The position numbers were made by a program, and so were the translations under genes. Source: Pelomonas sp. Root1444 (GTDB lineage Bacteria; Pseudomonadota; Gammaproteobacteria; Burkholderiales; Burkholderiaceae_C). Taken from it: a DNA stretch of 64,000 nt. Below are positions 42,663 through 52,243 of the stretch, in pieces. The stretch covers positions 188,834 through 252,833 of the forward strand of contig NZ_LMFP01000001.1 of NCBI RefSeq assembly GCF_001426885.1. Direction: 5' to 3'. Under the pieces are notes generated by a model, which saw only the letters and a list, made by a program, of their open reading frames with translations, searched no databases and was not told the DNA's origin. Each line of letters begins with the position of its first letter. Positions within the stretch are counted from its first letter, which is position 1.

Positions 42663-43598
42663 ATGAAGCTCCTTGTGCTCGGCTCCGGCGCGGGCGGCGG
42701 TTTCCCGCTGTGGAACTGCCACTGCCGGCAGTGCAGCGCCTGGCGCCGCGGCGACCTCGACGCCAGCGCGCGCACGCAAAGTTCCATCGCCATCTCCCAG
42801 GACGGCCGGCCAGGCGACGGCTGGCTGCTCGTCAACGCCTCGCCCGACCTGCCCCAGCAGCTGCGCGCCACGCCGGCCCTGCAGCCGGGCCACGCGGGCG
42901 ACGTGCCCATCCGCGCCGTCGTGCTGCTGGACTCTCGGCTGCACCATGTCGCGGGCCTGTTGAGCCTGCGCGAGAGCCGCGAGCTGGAGGTCTACGCCAC
43001 GCCGCTGGTCTTCGAGGACCTGACGGCCGACCTGCCGCTGCTGCACGTGCTGGAGAGCTATTGCCGGGTGCGCTGGCGCATGCTGCCCATCGCCGGCGAG
43101 CGGCGCAGCGCGGCCTTCGAGATCCCGGGCTTCCCGGCGCTGAGCTTCGCCGCCGTGGCCGTGCCGGCGCGCACGCCGCGGCACGCGCGGCTGCGCGGCG
43201 AGACCGCCGGCGAATGCATCGCGCTGCAGGTGCAGGACCGGCGCAGCGGCCGGCGCCTGTTCCTGTCGCCGGCGCTGGCCGACGTGGGCGAGGCCGAGCT
43301 GGCCTGCATGCGCGAGGCCGACTGCGTCGTCGTCGACGGCAGCTTCTGGACCGAGCACGGCATGCAGGAGGCCGGCATCGGCACGCTGAGCGCCAGCGAC
43401 AAGGGTCACCTGCCGCAGCGCCGCCACGGCGAGCGCGCCGGCATGATCGACGCACTGCGCGCCAGCGGCGCGCCGCGCAAGGTGCTCACGCACATCCACC
43501 ACAGCAACCCCATCCTCGACCGCGGCGGGGCGCAGCGGCGCGAGTTGATCGAGCACGGCATCGAGGTGGCGCACGACGGCATGGTGATCGAGCTGTAA
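42663..43598 (+). CDS. pqqB: PQQ biosynthesis protein PqqB
   Basis: The 311-residue metallo-beta-lactamase-fold protein in PQQ biosynthesis was recently assigned as an iron-dependent hydroxylase of the Glu-Tyr intermediate. Diagnostic parts are the start MKLLVLGSGAGGGFPLWNCHC with the CxCxxC zinc knuckle, ARTQSSIAIS, VNASPDLPQQL, the KGHLPQ region and HIHHSNPILD near the end. The canonical D-x-x-x-D-H metal motif reads D90-S-R-L-H94-H95, so the second Asp is His. pqqA, C, D and E are not in the window. The gene has its own sigma-54 promoter, and the upstream Met at 42648 would overlap no better ribosome site. Confidence 0.92.
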   Translation: MKLLVLGSGAGGGFPLWNCHCRQCSAWRRGDLDASARTQSSIAISQDGRPGDGWLLVNASPDLPQQLRATPALQPGHAGDVPIRAVVLLDSRLHHVAGLLSLRESRELEVYATPLVFEDLTADLPLLHVLESYCRVRWRMLPIAGERRSAAFEIPGFPALSFAAVAVPARTPRHARLRGETAGECIALQVQDRRSGRRLFLSPALADVGEAELACMREADCVVVDGSFWTEHGMQEAGIGTLSASDKGHLPQRRHGERAGMIDALRASGAPRKVLTHIHHSNPILDRGGAQRRELIEHGIEVAHDGMVIEL

Positions 43599-43661
43599 CC
43601 CACTGAGGCTTCAGCCACTGCACACTGCGCCCCGGCCCTGACGGCCGAGGGAGAAAAACAG

Positions 43662-44864
43662 GTGGTGGATGTTTCGCGTGTGACGGCTGCCCGCTGGGGG
43701 CGCCGACGTTTCCTGGGCGGGATGCTGCTCGCCCCCTTTGCAGGTGCGGCCGGCGCCGCCGGCTGGATGCCTGGCAACGGTCCCCATGCGGTGGGCAGCA
43801 GTTGCATGCAGGCCGGGCCGACGGCGGCGCCGATGGCGGACTACCTCGTCGGCAGCTCGGGACCGCAGGGCTCGCTCTACCTGGACCAGCTGATCAGCGA
43901 CCGCCAGGCCACGCTGGTGATCGACGTGAAGGTGCCCAAGGACTTTCCGTACGCCGGGCGCCTGGCCGGGCGCAGCTTGCCGACGGTGCTCACGGTGTTC
44001 TACCCGACGCCGGCCGACAACCCCCGGCCCGACTACACCTTCCCGGAGGAGACAGGCTGGTATCGGCTACCGCGCATGCAGCGGCCCGGCGAGGTGCCGC
44101 TGTTCGCGGACGAGCGGGCGCGCTATCCGCTGATCGTCCACTCCGGTGGAAGTGGCACGCATGGGTTGTGGCATATCGGCAAGCTCGGACACCTGGCTTC
44201 GCAGGGCTACATCGTGGTCGACATCTACCACGGTGACGGACGCACGCCGGGCGGCTTCGAGGTGTTCGCCCTGCGCAGCCTGGCCGTGCGCGCGGCACTG
44301 GACCACGTGCTGGCCCATCCGCATTACGCGGACCATATCGACGCCGAGCGCATCGGCGCCACGGGAACGAGCGCCGGCGGGCTGGCCGTGCTGACGCTGA
44401 TGGGCGGCTTGAATCCCGCAAAGTCCGGCCTGTCCCTGGCCGATGAGCGCATCAAGGCCGGCTTCGGGGCCGTGCCTTGGGCCGGCATGGGCATGGCCGA
44501 GGCGCGGGACCGAGGTCTGCCGCCGGGGCTGTCCCTGCCGCTCTGGAATTTCGGCTTTGACTTCGCCGGCCTCGCCGCCGTCAAGCGGCCCTGGTTCGCC
44601 GTCAGCGGCGAGCTGGATCGCAACGTGCCGGCCGCCGACGTGCTGGCGGCCGCGCGCGCCATGGGCGGCCCGGCCTGGGTGGTGGAGATGAAGGGCCAGA
44701 CCCACGGCTTCAGCGAAGCGGCCAACGTCGAGACGCGCGGCTGGGAGGCGGCCTTTTTCGACGCCCACCTGCGCAACGACGCCACGGCCCGCGCGCTGCT
44801 GCGCCCCGGTGCCCAACCCGCCGGGCCCGAGGCGCTCGGCCGTATGCGGCTGCATCCGGCCTGA
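43662..44864 (+). CDS. Tat-exported alpha/beta hydrolase, PAF-acetylhydrolase/dienelactone-hydrolase-like
   Basis: The 400-residue protein has a twin-arginine signal (ARWGRRRFLGGMLLAPFAGAAGAAG) and then an alpha/beta-hydrolase fold. The oxyanion region is YPLIVHSGGSGTHGLWHIGKL, the nucleophile elbow GTSAGG, and a late His-containing block EMKGQTHGFSEAA supplies the catalytic His. The arrangement resembles platelet-activating-factor acetylhydrolase and dienelactone hydrolase relatives. The GTG at 43662 follows GAGGGAGA. It lies 63 bp downstream of pqqB and may share its transcript. The substrate is unknown; an ester related to the oxidised alcohol is possible. Confidence 0.82.
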   Translation: MVDVSRVTAARWGRRRFLGGMLLAPFAGAAGAAGWMPGNGPHAVGSSCMQAGPTAAPMADYLVGSSGPQGSLYLDQLISDRQATLVIDVKVPKDFPYAGRLAGRSLPTVLTVFYPTPADNPRPDYTFPEETGWYRLPRMQRPGEVPLFADERARYPLIVHSGGSGTHGLWHIGKLGHLASQGYIVVDIYHGDGRTPGGFEVFALRSLAVRAALDHVLAHPHYADHIDAERIGATGTSAGGLAVLTLMGGLNPAKSGLSLADERIKAGFGAVPWAGMGMAEARDRGLPPGLSLPLWNFGFDFAGLAAVKRPWFAVSGELDRNVPAADVLAAARAMGGPAWVVEMKGQTHGFSEAANVETRGWEAAFFDAHLRNDATARALLRPGAQPAGPEALGRMRLHPA

Positions 44865-44876
44865 CCGATAGGGCGC

Positions 44877-45194
44877 TCAGCCCGGCGCCTTGACCCAGGC
44901 GTTGCACCAGCCGTTCTTGGCCACCTGCGCCTTGCGGCCGAACATCGCGCAGCTGCTCCATGCCTCGGTCGGCTTGGCCTGCCAGAACTGGCAGTTGGCG
45001 CAGTGCTGGCTGGCCTGGTGCTTGGGAAACTTGGCGGCGTCGACCTTGGTGGTGTCGTGCTTGTAGCCCAGGGCGACGGCGGTTTCGCTGGCCTCGTCGA
45101 CGGGGTTGGCCTGGGCCGGCACCGCCGGGCATGCCAGGCAGGCCACGGTGGCCTGCAGCATGAAGACGCGGCGCGTGGGATGAAGGGTTTGCAT
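44877..45194 (-). CDS. hip: High-potential iron-sulfur protein (HiPIP)
   Basis: The 105-residue exported 4Fe-4S electron carrier has a twin-arginine signal (TRRVFMLQATVACLACPAVPAQA), needed since the folded cluster protein is exported. The mature part has the HiPIP cysteine spacing: HCANCQFW, SSCAMFGRK and KNGWCNAWV (C-x2-C, C, C). GGAGGACGC directly before the ATG at 45194 is a strong ribosome site. It lies 13 bp after the PQQ dehydrogenase stop in the same operon, so it is a candidate electron acceptor of the dehydrogenase or of cytochrome c-550. Confidence 0.93.
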   Translation of the reverse strand: MQTLHPTRRVFMLQATVACLACPAVPAQANPVDEASETAVALGYKHDTTKVDAAKFPKHQASQHCANCQFWQAKPTEAWSSCAMFGRKAQVAKNGWCNAWVKAPG

Positions 45195-45207
45195 CGCGTC
45201 CTCCGGT

Positions 45208-46956
45208 TTACTTGGCGAGCTTGAAGGCCCAGACCATGCCGCCCTGCTCGAGGTAGTTGACCTTCTTGGCCACGTCGCCACCCCACAGCGGCACGGCGCC
45301 GCCCCAGCCCGACACGACGCCGATGTACTGCTCGCCGCCCTGCTGCCAGGCGATCGGGGGTGCCACGACGCCGGAGCCGGTCTGGAACTGCCAGACCACC
45401 TTGCCGGTCCTGGCGTCCGCCGCCTTGAGCCAGCCCTCCGGCGTGCCCCAGAAGACGAGGTTGCCGGCCGTGGTCAGCACGCCGCCCCACAGCGGCGCGC
45501 CGTTCTTGACCTCCCAGACGATCTTGCCGGTCTTGGGGTCCATCGCGCGCAGCGCGCCGATGTAGTCGTCGTTCAGCGTCTTGATCGTGAAGCCGGCGCC
45601 CAGGTAGGCCGCGCCCTTCTTGTAGGCGATGGGCTCGTTCCAGATCTCCATGCCCCATTCGTTGGCCGGCACGTAGAACAGCTGGGTGTCGGGGCTGTAG
45701 GCCATCGGCATCTGGTTCTTGCCGCCCAGGAAGGAGGGCGCCGAGAACACCAAGCTGCCCTTCTTGCCGTCGGCCACGGCCGTCGGGTCGCCGGGGCGGT
45801 TCTCGGGCACGAAGTTCGGGCGGCCGGTCTTCAGGTCGACACCCGACGCCCAGGTGATCTTCTTGACGAAGGGGAAGGCGTTGGCGAGCTGGCCGTTGTT
45901 CGCATCGAGCACGTAGAAGAAGCCGTTGCGGTCGGCCTTGGCGCCCATGCGCTTGCCGTTCATGTCGAAGGTGACGAACTCGTTGACGCCGTCGAAGTCC
46001 CAGCCGTCGTTGGGTGTGCCCTGGTAGTGCCACTTGATCTGGCCGGTCTTCACGTCGATGGCGACGGTGGCGCAGCTGAACAGGTTGTCGCCCTGGCGCA
46101 GGTGGCTGTTCCACGGCGCCGGGTTGCCGGTGCCGAAGTAGGCCAGGCCCGTCTTGGCGTCGTAGGTGCCGCCCAGCCAGGTGGCCGCGCCGCCGGTCTT
46201 CCAGAGGTCGCCGGGCCAGCTCTGGCCGGGCGTGCCGGAGACGCCGTTCTCGCGCTTGCTGCCGTCCTTGTCCCAGGCATAGCCCATGTGGCCTTCGACG
46301 GTCGGGCGCATCCACACCATCCTGCCGGTCTTGGCATCGCGCGCCTCGACGCGGCCGACCACGCCGAACTCGCCGCCCGACACGCCGGTCAGGATCATGC
46401 CGTCGACGACGAGCGGCGCCGCGGTGGCCGAGTAGCCGGCGCGGTAGTCGTCGATCTTCTCCTTCCAGACCACGTCGCCGGTGGCCTGGTCCAGTGCGAC
46501 GAGCTGCGCGTCCAGCGTCGCGAAGATGACGAGGTTGTCGTACAGCGCCGCGCCGCGGTTGACCACGTCGCAGCAGGGCATGATGCCGTCGGGCAGGCGG
46601 TGCTCGTACTTCCAGAGCTTGGCGCCGTTGGCGGCGTCGAGCGCGAAGATGCGCGAGTACGAGGCCGTCACGAACATCTTGCCGTTGTGGACCAGCGGCT
46701 GCGACTCCTGGCCGCGCTGCTTCTCGCCGCCGAAGGAGAAGGCCCAGGCGGGCACGAGCCTGGCCGCATTGCCGGCGTTGACCTGCTTGAGCGTCGAGTG
46801 GCGCTGGCCTTGCGTGCCCAGGCCCCAGGACAGCACTTCCCGGCCGGCCTTGGGCGACTCGTCGATCATCTGCTGCGTCACGGCGGCTGGCGCGCTGCCG
46901 GCGGCCAGCAGGCTGGATGCCGTGCACAGCAGGGCGGCGAGAGGCTTGAGTTGCAT
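45208..46956 (-). CDS. PQQ-dependent alcohol dehydrogenase, lanthanide-type (XoxF/ExaF/PedH-like)
   Basis: This 582-residue periplasmic quinoprotein oxidises primary alcohols to aldehydes. The eight-bladed propeller shows W-motif repeats (for example [17 protein letters not shown]). The vicinal disulfide is C128-C129 in IMPCCDVV. The active site reads GWDFDGVNE: catalytic Asp320 followed two residues later by Asp322. Lanthanide-dependent enzymes have this second Asp, whereas calcium enzymes (MxaF, ExaA) have Ala or Ser there. A signal peptide ends at APAA. The start at 46956 is supported by GGAGACATCACC and by a sigma-54 promoter. The clade (XoxF or ExaF/PedH) cannot be fixed by eye. Confidence 0.93.
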   Translation of the reverse strand: MQLKPLAALLCTASSLLAAGSAPAAVTQQMIDESPKAGREVLSWGLGTQGQRHSTLKQVNAGNAARLVPAWAFSFGGEKQRGQESQPLVHNGKMFVTASYSRIFALDAANGAKLWKYEHRLPDGIMPCCDVVNRGAALYDNLVIFATLDAQLVALDQATGDVVWKEKIDDYRAGYSATAAPLVVDGMILTGVSGGEFGVVGRVEARDAKTGRMVWMRPTVEGHMGYAWDKDGSKRENGVSGTPGQSWPGDLWKTGGAATWLGGTYDAKTGLAYFGTGNPAPWNSHLRQGDNLFSCATVAIDVKTGQIKWHYQGTPNDGWDFDGVNEFVTFDMNGKRMGAKADRNGFFYVLDANNGQLANAFPFVKKITWASGVDLKTGRPNFVPENRPGDPTAVADGKKGSLVFSAPSFLGGKNQMPMAYSPDTQLFYVPANEWGMEIWNEPIAYKKGAAYLGAGFTIKTLNDDYIGALRAMDPKTGKIVWEVKNGAPLWGGVLTTAGNLVFWGTPEGWLKAADARTGKVVWQFQTGSGVVAPPIAWQQGGEQYIGVVSGWGGAVPLWGGDVAKKVNYLEQGGMVWAFKLAK

Positions 46957-47022
46957 GGTGATGTCTCCTGTGTTGATGGGCTTCCGCGGCCATTCGTCGC
47001 GGCGCGGATGGCCGGCAACGGC

Positions 47023-47037
47023 GCAACATCCATGCCA
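47023..47037 (-). promoter_or_regulatory. Sigma-54 (-24/-12) promoter of the PQQ dehydrogenase-HiPIP operon
   Basis: On the minus strand the sequence is TGGCATG-GATG-TTGC, a full match. The predicted start site is near 47011, with a leader of about 55 nt before the ATG at 46956. Confidence 0.85.
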
Positions 47038-47055
47038 CGGGAAATCGCGGCGAGA

Positions 47056-47117
47056 TGGAGCAATGGGCCGCGTCGCGCGGCCCGTGGGCAGGCGGCGCGC
47101 TGTGCCATGCTGCTCCA
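47056..47117. promoter_or_regulatory. Candidate enhancer region between divergent dehydrogenase promoters
   Basis: TGGAGCAA at 47056-47063, and CTGTGCC-ATGC-TGCTCCA at 47100-47117, repeat the half-sites seen before pedF and pqqB, the second with one half inverted. They lie between the two facing sigma-54 promoters, at 19-80 bp upstream of each -24 element, a usual position for a shared activator site. Confidence 0.4.
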
Positions 47118-47190
47118 GACTGCAACAGGGGATGGGGGCTTTCCCGCGGCCGCGGCCCCCGCGGCGGGGCCGGGCGCGGCTGTGCGGGCC

Positions 47191-47205
47191 TGGCACGGGT
47201 TCTGC
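47191..47205 (+). promoter_or_regulatory. Sigma-54 (-24/-12) promoter of the aldehyde dehydrogenase gene
   Basis: TGGCACG-GGTT-CTGC matches the consensus with one mismatch (C for T) and correct GG-GC spacing. The predicted start is near 47217; the ATG is at 47246 behind GCAGGAGAC. Confidence 0.82.
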
Positions 47206-47245
47206 GTTGAAGGGCCTGCCAACACCCCACCGCAGGAGACACCCC

Positions 47246-48769
<1,524 letters not shown>

Positions 48770-48775
48770 GCGGGC

Positions 48776-49429
48776 CTAGCGGCGGCGCCGTGCCAGCGGC
48801 ACGGCGCCCAAGGCCAGCATCGCCAGCGGCAGCGACCCCGGCAGCGGCAGCTCGGTGGGTGCGCGCATGGCCACGCGCAGGTTGTCCAGCGAGGTCTCCT
48901 CGTTGCCGCCGCTGGCCTCGTGAGGCTCGGTCCAGCGCAAGGATGTGATGGCCACGTCCGACACCACGCCGATGAAGATCGGCGAGCCGTCGCCGCCGGA
49001 GATGGCCAGGTCCTGGCTGGTGCCGTCGCTGAACATGAAGGACAGCAGGCCCTGGTCCACGCCGGTGGAGCCGTTGCCCGGGATGGATTCGAAGGCCACG
49101 ATGTCCAGCGCCGTGGCCAGGAAGGGCAGCGCGTACTGCGCCTGGTAGTAGGCATTGCCGAGGTTGCGCGGGCCGAAGGCCATGGCGGTGTGGTCGCCAC
49201 CGAACACCTCCATGGGGCCGAGGTTGCTGGTGAGCGTGACGCCCGGCAGCACCGGCACGCCGGTCAGGTCGGTGCCGACGGCGTAGCCTGAGAAGTCCTG
49301 CGTCTGCACCGAGCCGCTGACGGCGCCCTGCCAGGCGGCCAGGCTGTTGTAGACGGACACGGTGGCGGCCTGCGCCGTGCCGAGGGCGGCCAGCCCGAGC
49401 AGGGTGGCAGCGATGAGGGGGCGTTGCAT
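48776..49429 (-). CDS. Secreted protein with PEP-CTERM-like sorting tail
   Basis: The 217-residue exported protein has a signal peptide (MQRPLIAATLLGLAALGTAQA). A beta-rich domain follows, with NSLAAWQGAVSG, FSGYAVGTDLTG, LTSNLGPMEVFGG and IVAFESIPGNGSTG, typical of PEP-CTERM exoproteins. The C-terminal tripartite tail is motif, TM helix, Arg cluster: ELPLPGSLPLAMLALGAVPLARRRR. The sorting motif is LPLPGS where VPEPGS is usual, so recognition by an exosortase is uncertain; no exosortase is in the window. Its 3' end lies 6 bp from that of the aldehyde dehydrogenase gene. Confidence 0.8.
   Translation of the reverse strand: MQRPLIAATLLGLAALGTAQAATVSVYNSLAAWQGAVSGSVQTQDFSGYAVGTDLTGVPVLPGVTLTSNLGPMEVFGGDHTAMAFGPRNLGNAYYQAQYALPFLATALDIVAFESIPGNGSTGVDQGLLSFMFSDGTSQDLAISGGDGSPIFIGVVSDVAITSLRWTEPHEASGGNEETSLDNLRVAMRAPTELPLPGSLPLAMLALGAVPLARRRR
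48784..48808. terminator. Perfect 11-bp hairpin at the convergent gene ends
   Basis: GGCGCCGTGCC, AGC, GGCACGGCGCC lies 15 bp after the aldehyde dehydrogenase stop and inside the last codons of the PEP-CTERM-like gene. It can end the rightward transcript and also encodes the Arg-rich tail. Confidence 0.6.
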
Positions 49430-49477
49430 GGCGTTCTCCTGAAGACAGGTGCGCCATTGGGCGACCCGACCCTACCC

Positions 49478-49506
49478 GGCGCCCACCCCAAAGACTTGGG
49501 GGCGCC
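49478..49506 (-). terminator. Candidate terminator downstream of the phosphodiesterase gene
   Basis: GGCGC...CCCCAA-AGAC-TTGGGG-GCGCC forms a hairpin about 40 bp beyond the stop of the glycerophosphodiesterase, in the 117-bp gap before the PEP-CTERM-like gene's upstream end. That gap otherwise shows only a GGAGAA ribosome site. Confidence 0.45.
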
Positions 49507-49546
49507 CCACGGATGCAGGGGGCGCCCGAGTCCGATGCCGGACGGC

Positions 49547-50824
49547 CTACTTTTGCCCCGTGCAGTTGGCGTAGAACGACGTCGTGGCGGGCCAGTCCGA
49601 GAACACGCCCAGCACGCCGATCTGTTCGGCCAGCACGTCCAGCACGCGGTACACGTCGCCTTCGCGCTTGACGGCGGCATCAAACGTCTGGAAGTAGAAG
49701 CCGTTGTCGCCGTCGGCCAGGATGCCGCTGCGCTCCAGCGTCCACGTGATGATGTCCAGGCCGGCGGCGCGGGCGTTGCGCGCGTACTGCGAGGGCAGGA
49801 TGTTGCCGCTGGTGTCGGCCGTCAGCAGCGCGAACAGCGGCGGCGCGACGATGCGGATGCCGGCGGCGCGGTAGGCCTTGAGCTGCTCGAAGGTGGGCAG
49901 GTCGGCCACCACGTTGGCGTCGTCCAGGTAGACCGCCTGGCGGCCGAAGGCGGGTTCGTTGCGCACCCAGTACAGCACGTCGTTGATGTCGAAGCTCTGC
50001 GCCCAGACGTCGCGCGCCGGCACGCCTGCCGCCCTGTGCTCGTCGATCATCTTCTGCGCCAGCGCGGCCTGCGTGAAGCCGTCGAAGGGCATGGGCACGC
50101 TGGGCGACTTGAGCTCTGGCGTCATCTTCACGCCCAGCTGCTTGAACAGGGCGATGGCTTCCTTCAGCGTCAGCAGCGTGCCGCTGGTCGGGCCGGCGTT
50201 GATGTCGGTGCGGAAGTTGGGCGTGCCGGCCATGTACTCGGCCACCGTGCGGCCGCGCGGGTTGGCGGCGTCCATCTTGCCGCGCAGGGTCTTGAACTCG
50301 GCCAGCGTCAGCTCGCTGGTACGGCACTCGGCCGCGGCCGGCGCGACCAGCGTGCCAGCGGCGTCGAACACGGCGGGCGTGAAGGGCTTGACGCACTTGC
50401 TCGCCAGCGGCGTGGCGAGGATGTTGGTCGTCGTGTGCAGGTCGTTCTGCGCATGGCGGCAGACGAGTTCCTTGTCCTTCGTGAAGGTCACGTCGCACTC
50501 GACGATGCCGGCGCCCATGCGCGCCGCGGCTTCATAGCTCTCCTTGGTGTGCTCGGGGAATTGCAGCGCCGCGCCGCGGTGGCCGATGGAGAACAGCGTC
50601 GGCTTGAAGTGCTCGCGCGTGGCGGCGCAATGCTGCAGGCGGCGCTTGAGGTTGCTGTCGGCCATGTCGCCGGCGAGGAAGAACGGGCGCGGGCCGAGCT
50701 GCACGCTGCCGATGGCGTTGCTGTTCGGGCCGCCGCGGCGGTCGGCGTCGAAGTCGTGGGCGCAGGCGGGCAGGCTGGCCGCGGCCAGGGCCAGCAGCGC
50801 AAGGCGGGTGAAGAGGTGGCGCAT
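49547..50824 (-). CDS. Glycerophosphodiester phosphodiesterase (GlpQ-like, exported)
   Basis: The 425-residue enzyme hydrolyses glycerophosphodiesters to glycerol-3-phosphate and an alcohol. An N-terminal signal (MRHLFTRLALLALAAASLPACA) contains a possible lipobox Cys. The TIM-barrel GDPD domain starts at FSIGHRGAALQFPEHTKESYEAA (catalytic His and Glu), then GAGIVECDVTFTKDKELVCRHA (Glu, Asp and second His) and later MTPELKSP. It is longer than GlpQ because of insertions around 130-190 and at the C-terminus, a form found in several betaproteobacteria. It lies 110 bp downstream of the glycosyl hydrolase gene on the same strand. Confidence 0.93.
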   Translation of the reverse strand: MRHLFTRLALLALAAASLPACAHDFDADRRGGPNSNAIGSVQLGPRPFFLAGDMADSNLKRRLQHCAATREHFKPTLFSIGHRGAALQFPEHTKESYEAAARMGAGIVECDVTFTKDKELVCRHAQNDLHTTTNILATPLASKCVKPFTPAVFDAAGTLVAPAAAECRTSELTLAEFKTLRGKMDAANPRGRTVAEYMAGTPNFRTDINAGPTSGTLLTLKEAIALFKQLGVKMTPELKSPSVPMPFDGFTQAALAQKMIDEHRAAGVPARDVWAQSFDINDVLYWVRNEPAFGRQAVYLDDANVVADLPTFEQLKAYRAAGIRIVAPPLFALLTADTSGNILPSQYARNARAAGLDIITWTLERSGILADGDNGFYFQTFDAAVKREGDVYRVLDVLAEQIGVLGVFSDWPATTSFYANCTGQK

Positions 50825-50933
50825 GGAGTCTCCAGTGGATGGGCAGGCGGCACGCTAGGCAGGCCGCATGATGCCCGTGTGACAACGGGCCTCGCATCTG
50901 GAAGTTAGGGGGCGGCCGGCACGCGCCGCCGGC

Positions 50934-52196
50934 TCACGGCGCGGCGTAGGGTCCGGCGCGCAACGCGTCGGCCAGGCCGCGCCGGTTCTGCTGCAGCGCG
51001 ACCATGCTGAAGTGGATGTGGCCGCTGCCGGGCGACAGGCGCCGGATGGCGTCGATCTGGGCCAGCACCTCGTCGGGCTGCCAGCTCTGCGGCGTGTCGT
51101 TGATGCGGCTGGTGAACAGGCCGGGGTGGATGGGCCGGCCCAGCGGGTTCAGCGCGCGCCAGGCTTGCAGCAAGGCCTCGAACGCCTGGGGCGCCTGCGC
51201 ACGCGGCCAGTAGAGCTGCGGCGCGAGGTAATCCATCCAGCCCTCGCGCAGCCACAGCTCGACGTCGGCATACAGCTTGTCGTACTGGCTGAACCCCGCG
51301 ATGCCCGCGGGGCGCATCGCCGGCTTGGGAATGCCGAAGGGGCTGACGCCGACGCGTGTGCCGGGACGCACCTCGTGGGCCAGCGCGTACATGCGTTGCA
51401 CCAGGCCGTTGACGCTGTAGCGTCGCCAGTCGTGGCGGCCCAGCGACCCGCCCTTGGCGACATAGCGCTGCCAGCTCGGTTCGTCGGGGAAATCGACCTC
51501 CTGCTTGGTGGCGGGGTCGGTGATCGGGTAGGGGTAGAAATAATCGTCGATGTGGATGCCGTCGACGGCATAGCGGCTCAGGATGTCGCGCACGACGGCC
51601 AGCGTCTGCTCGGCAGCGGCCGGGTCGCCCGGGTCCATCCAGAGCTGGTCGCCGTAGCGCTTGACCCAGTCGTGGCTGCGGCCCACGTGGCTCTCGGCCA
51701 GCGCGGACTTGGCCGAGCTGTGGCGCGCACGGTAGGGGTTGATCCAGGCATGCAGCTCCAGGCCACGGGCGCGGCATTCGGCCAGCCAGACGGCCAGCGG
51801 GTCGTAGCCCGGATGCCTGCCCTGGGTGCCGGTGAGGTACTCGCTCCACGGCTCCAGCTTGGACTCGTACAGCGCGTCGGCGCTGGTGCGCACCTGCAGG
51901 ATCAGCGCATTCAGGCCGATGCGCTGGGCGGTGTCGCACAAGGTCTTGATCTCGGCCTGCTGCTGCTCGGCCGGCAGGCCCGGCTTGCTGGGCCAGTCGA
52001 TGTTGGCGACGGTGGCGATCCACGCGGCGCGCCATTCGCGCGGCGGGGCCGGCGGCAGGGCGCTCGACGCGGCCGGCGCCGCCGGCGTGGCGGCCAGCGC
52101 TGCCTCGCCCGGGGTCAACGGGGCCGGCGCAGGCGGCGTGGCGCAGGCGGTGAGCAGCGGGACGCTGGCCAAGCTCAGGAGTTCGCGACGTTTCAT
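50934..52196 (-). CDS. Lipoprotein glycosyl hydrolase, GHL10/DigH family
   Basis: The 420-residue protein has a lipobox (LLTACATPP, Cys near residue 18), a Pro/Ala linker, then a GHL10 (DUF187) TIM-barrel: REWRAAWIATVANIDWPSKPGL, GLNALILQVRTSADALYESKLEPWSEYL, LHAWINPYRAR, DGIHIDDYFYPYP (acidic catalytic candidates) and VGVSPFGIPK. Relatives include E. coli DigH (YddW), an outer-membrane enzyme that cuts glycan strands lacking stem peptides at the division site. Its place behind murQ, an AmpG-like transporter and nagX fits release of peptidoglycan sugars. Confidence 0.9.
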   Translation of the reverse strand: MKRRELLSLASVPLLTACATPPAPAPLTPGEAALAATPAAPAASSALPPAPPREWRAAWIATVANIDWPSKPGLPAEQQQAEIKTLCDTAQRIGLNALILQVRTSADALYESKLEPWSEYLTGTQGRHPGYDPLAVWLAECRARGLELHAWINPYRARHSSAKSALAESHVGRSHDWVKRYGDQLWMDPGDPAAAEQTLAVVRDILSRYAVDGIHIDDYFYPYPITDPATKQEVDFPDEPSWQRYVAKGGSLGRHDWRRYSVNGLVQRMYALAHEVRPGTRVGVSPFGIPKPAMRPAGIAGFSQYDKLYADVELWLREGWMDYLAPQLYWPRAQAPQAFEALLQAWRALNPLGRPIHPGLFTSRINDTPQSWQPDEVLAQIDAIRRLSPGSGHIHFSMVALQQNRRGLADALRAGPYAAP

Positions 52197-52243
52197 GGTG
52201 GAGCCTTCCCAACGGGTTGTAGTCAAAAGGGTCGCGCGCGGCG

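Noticed and set aside
45208-46956. Calcium-type methanol dehydrogenase MxaF
   Set aside because: The active site reads WDFDG, not WDYAG, and no mxaI or other mxa genes are nearby except a XoxJ/MxaJ-like binding protein.
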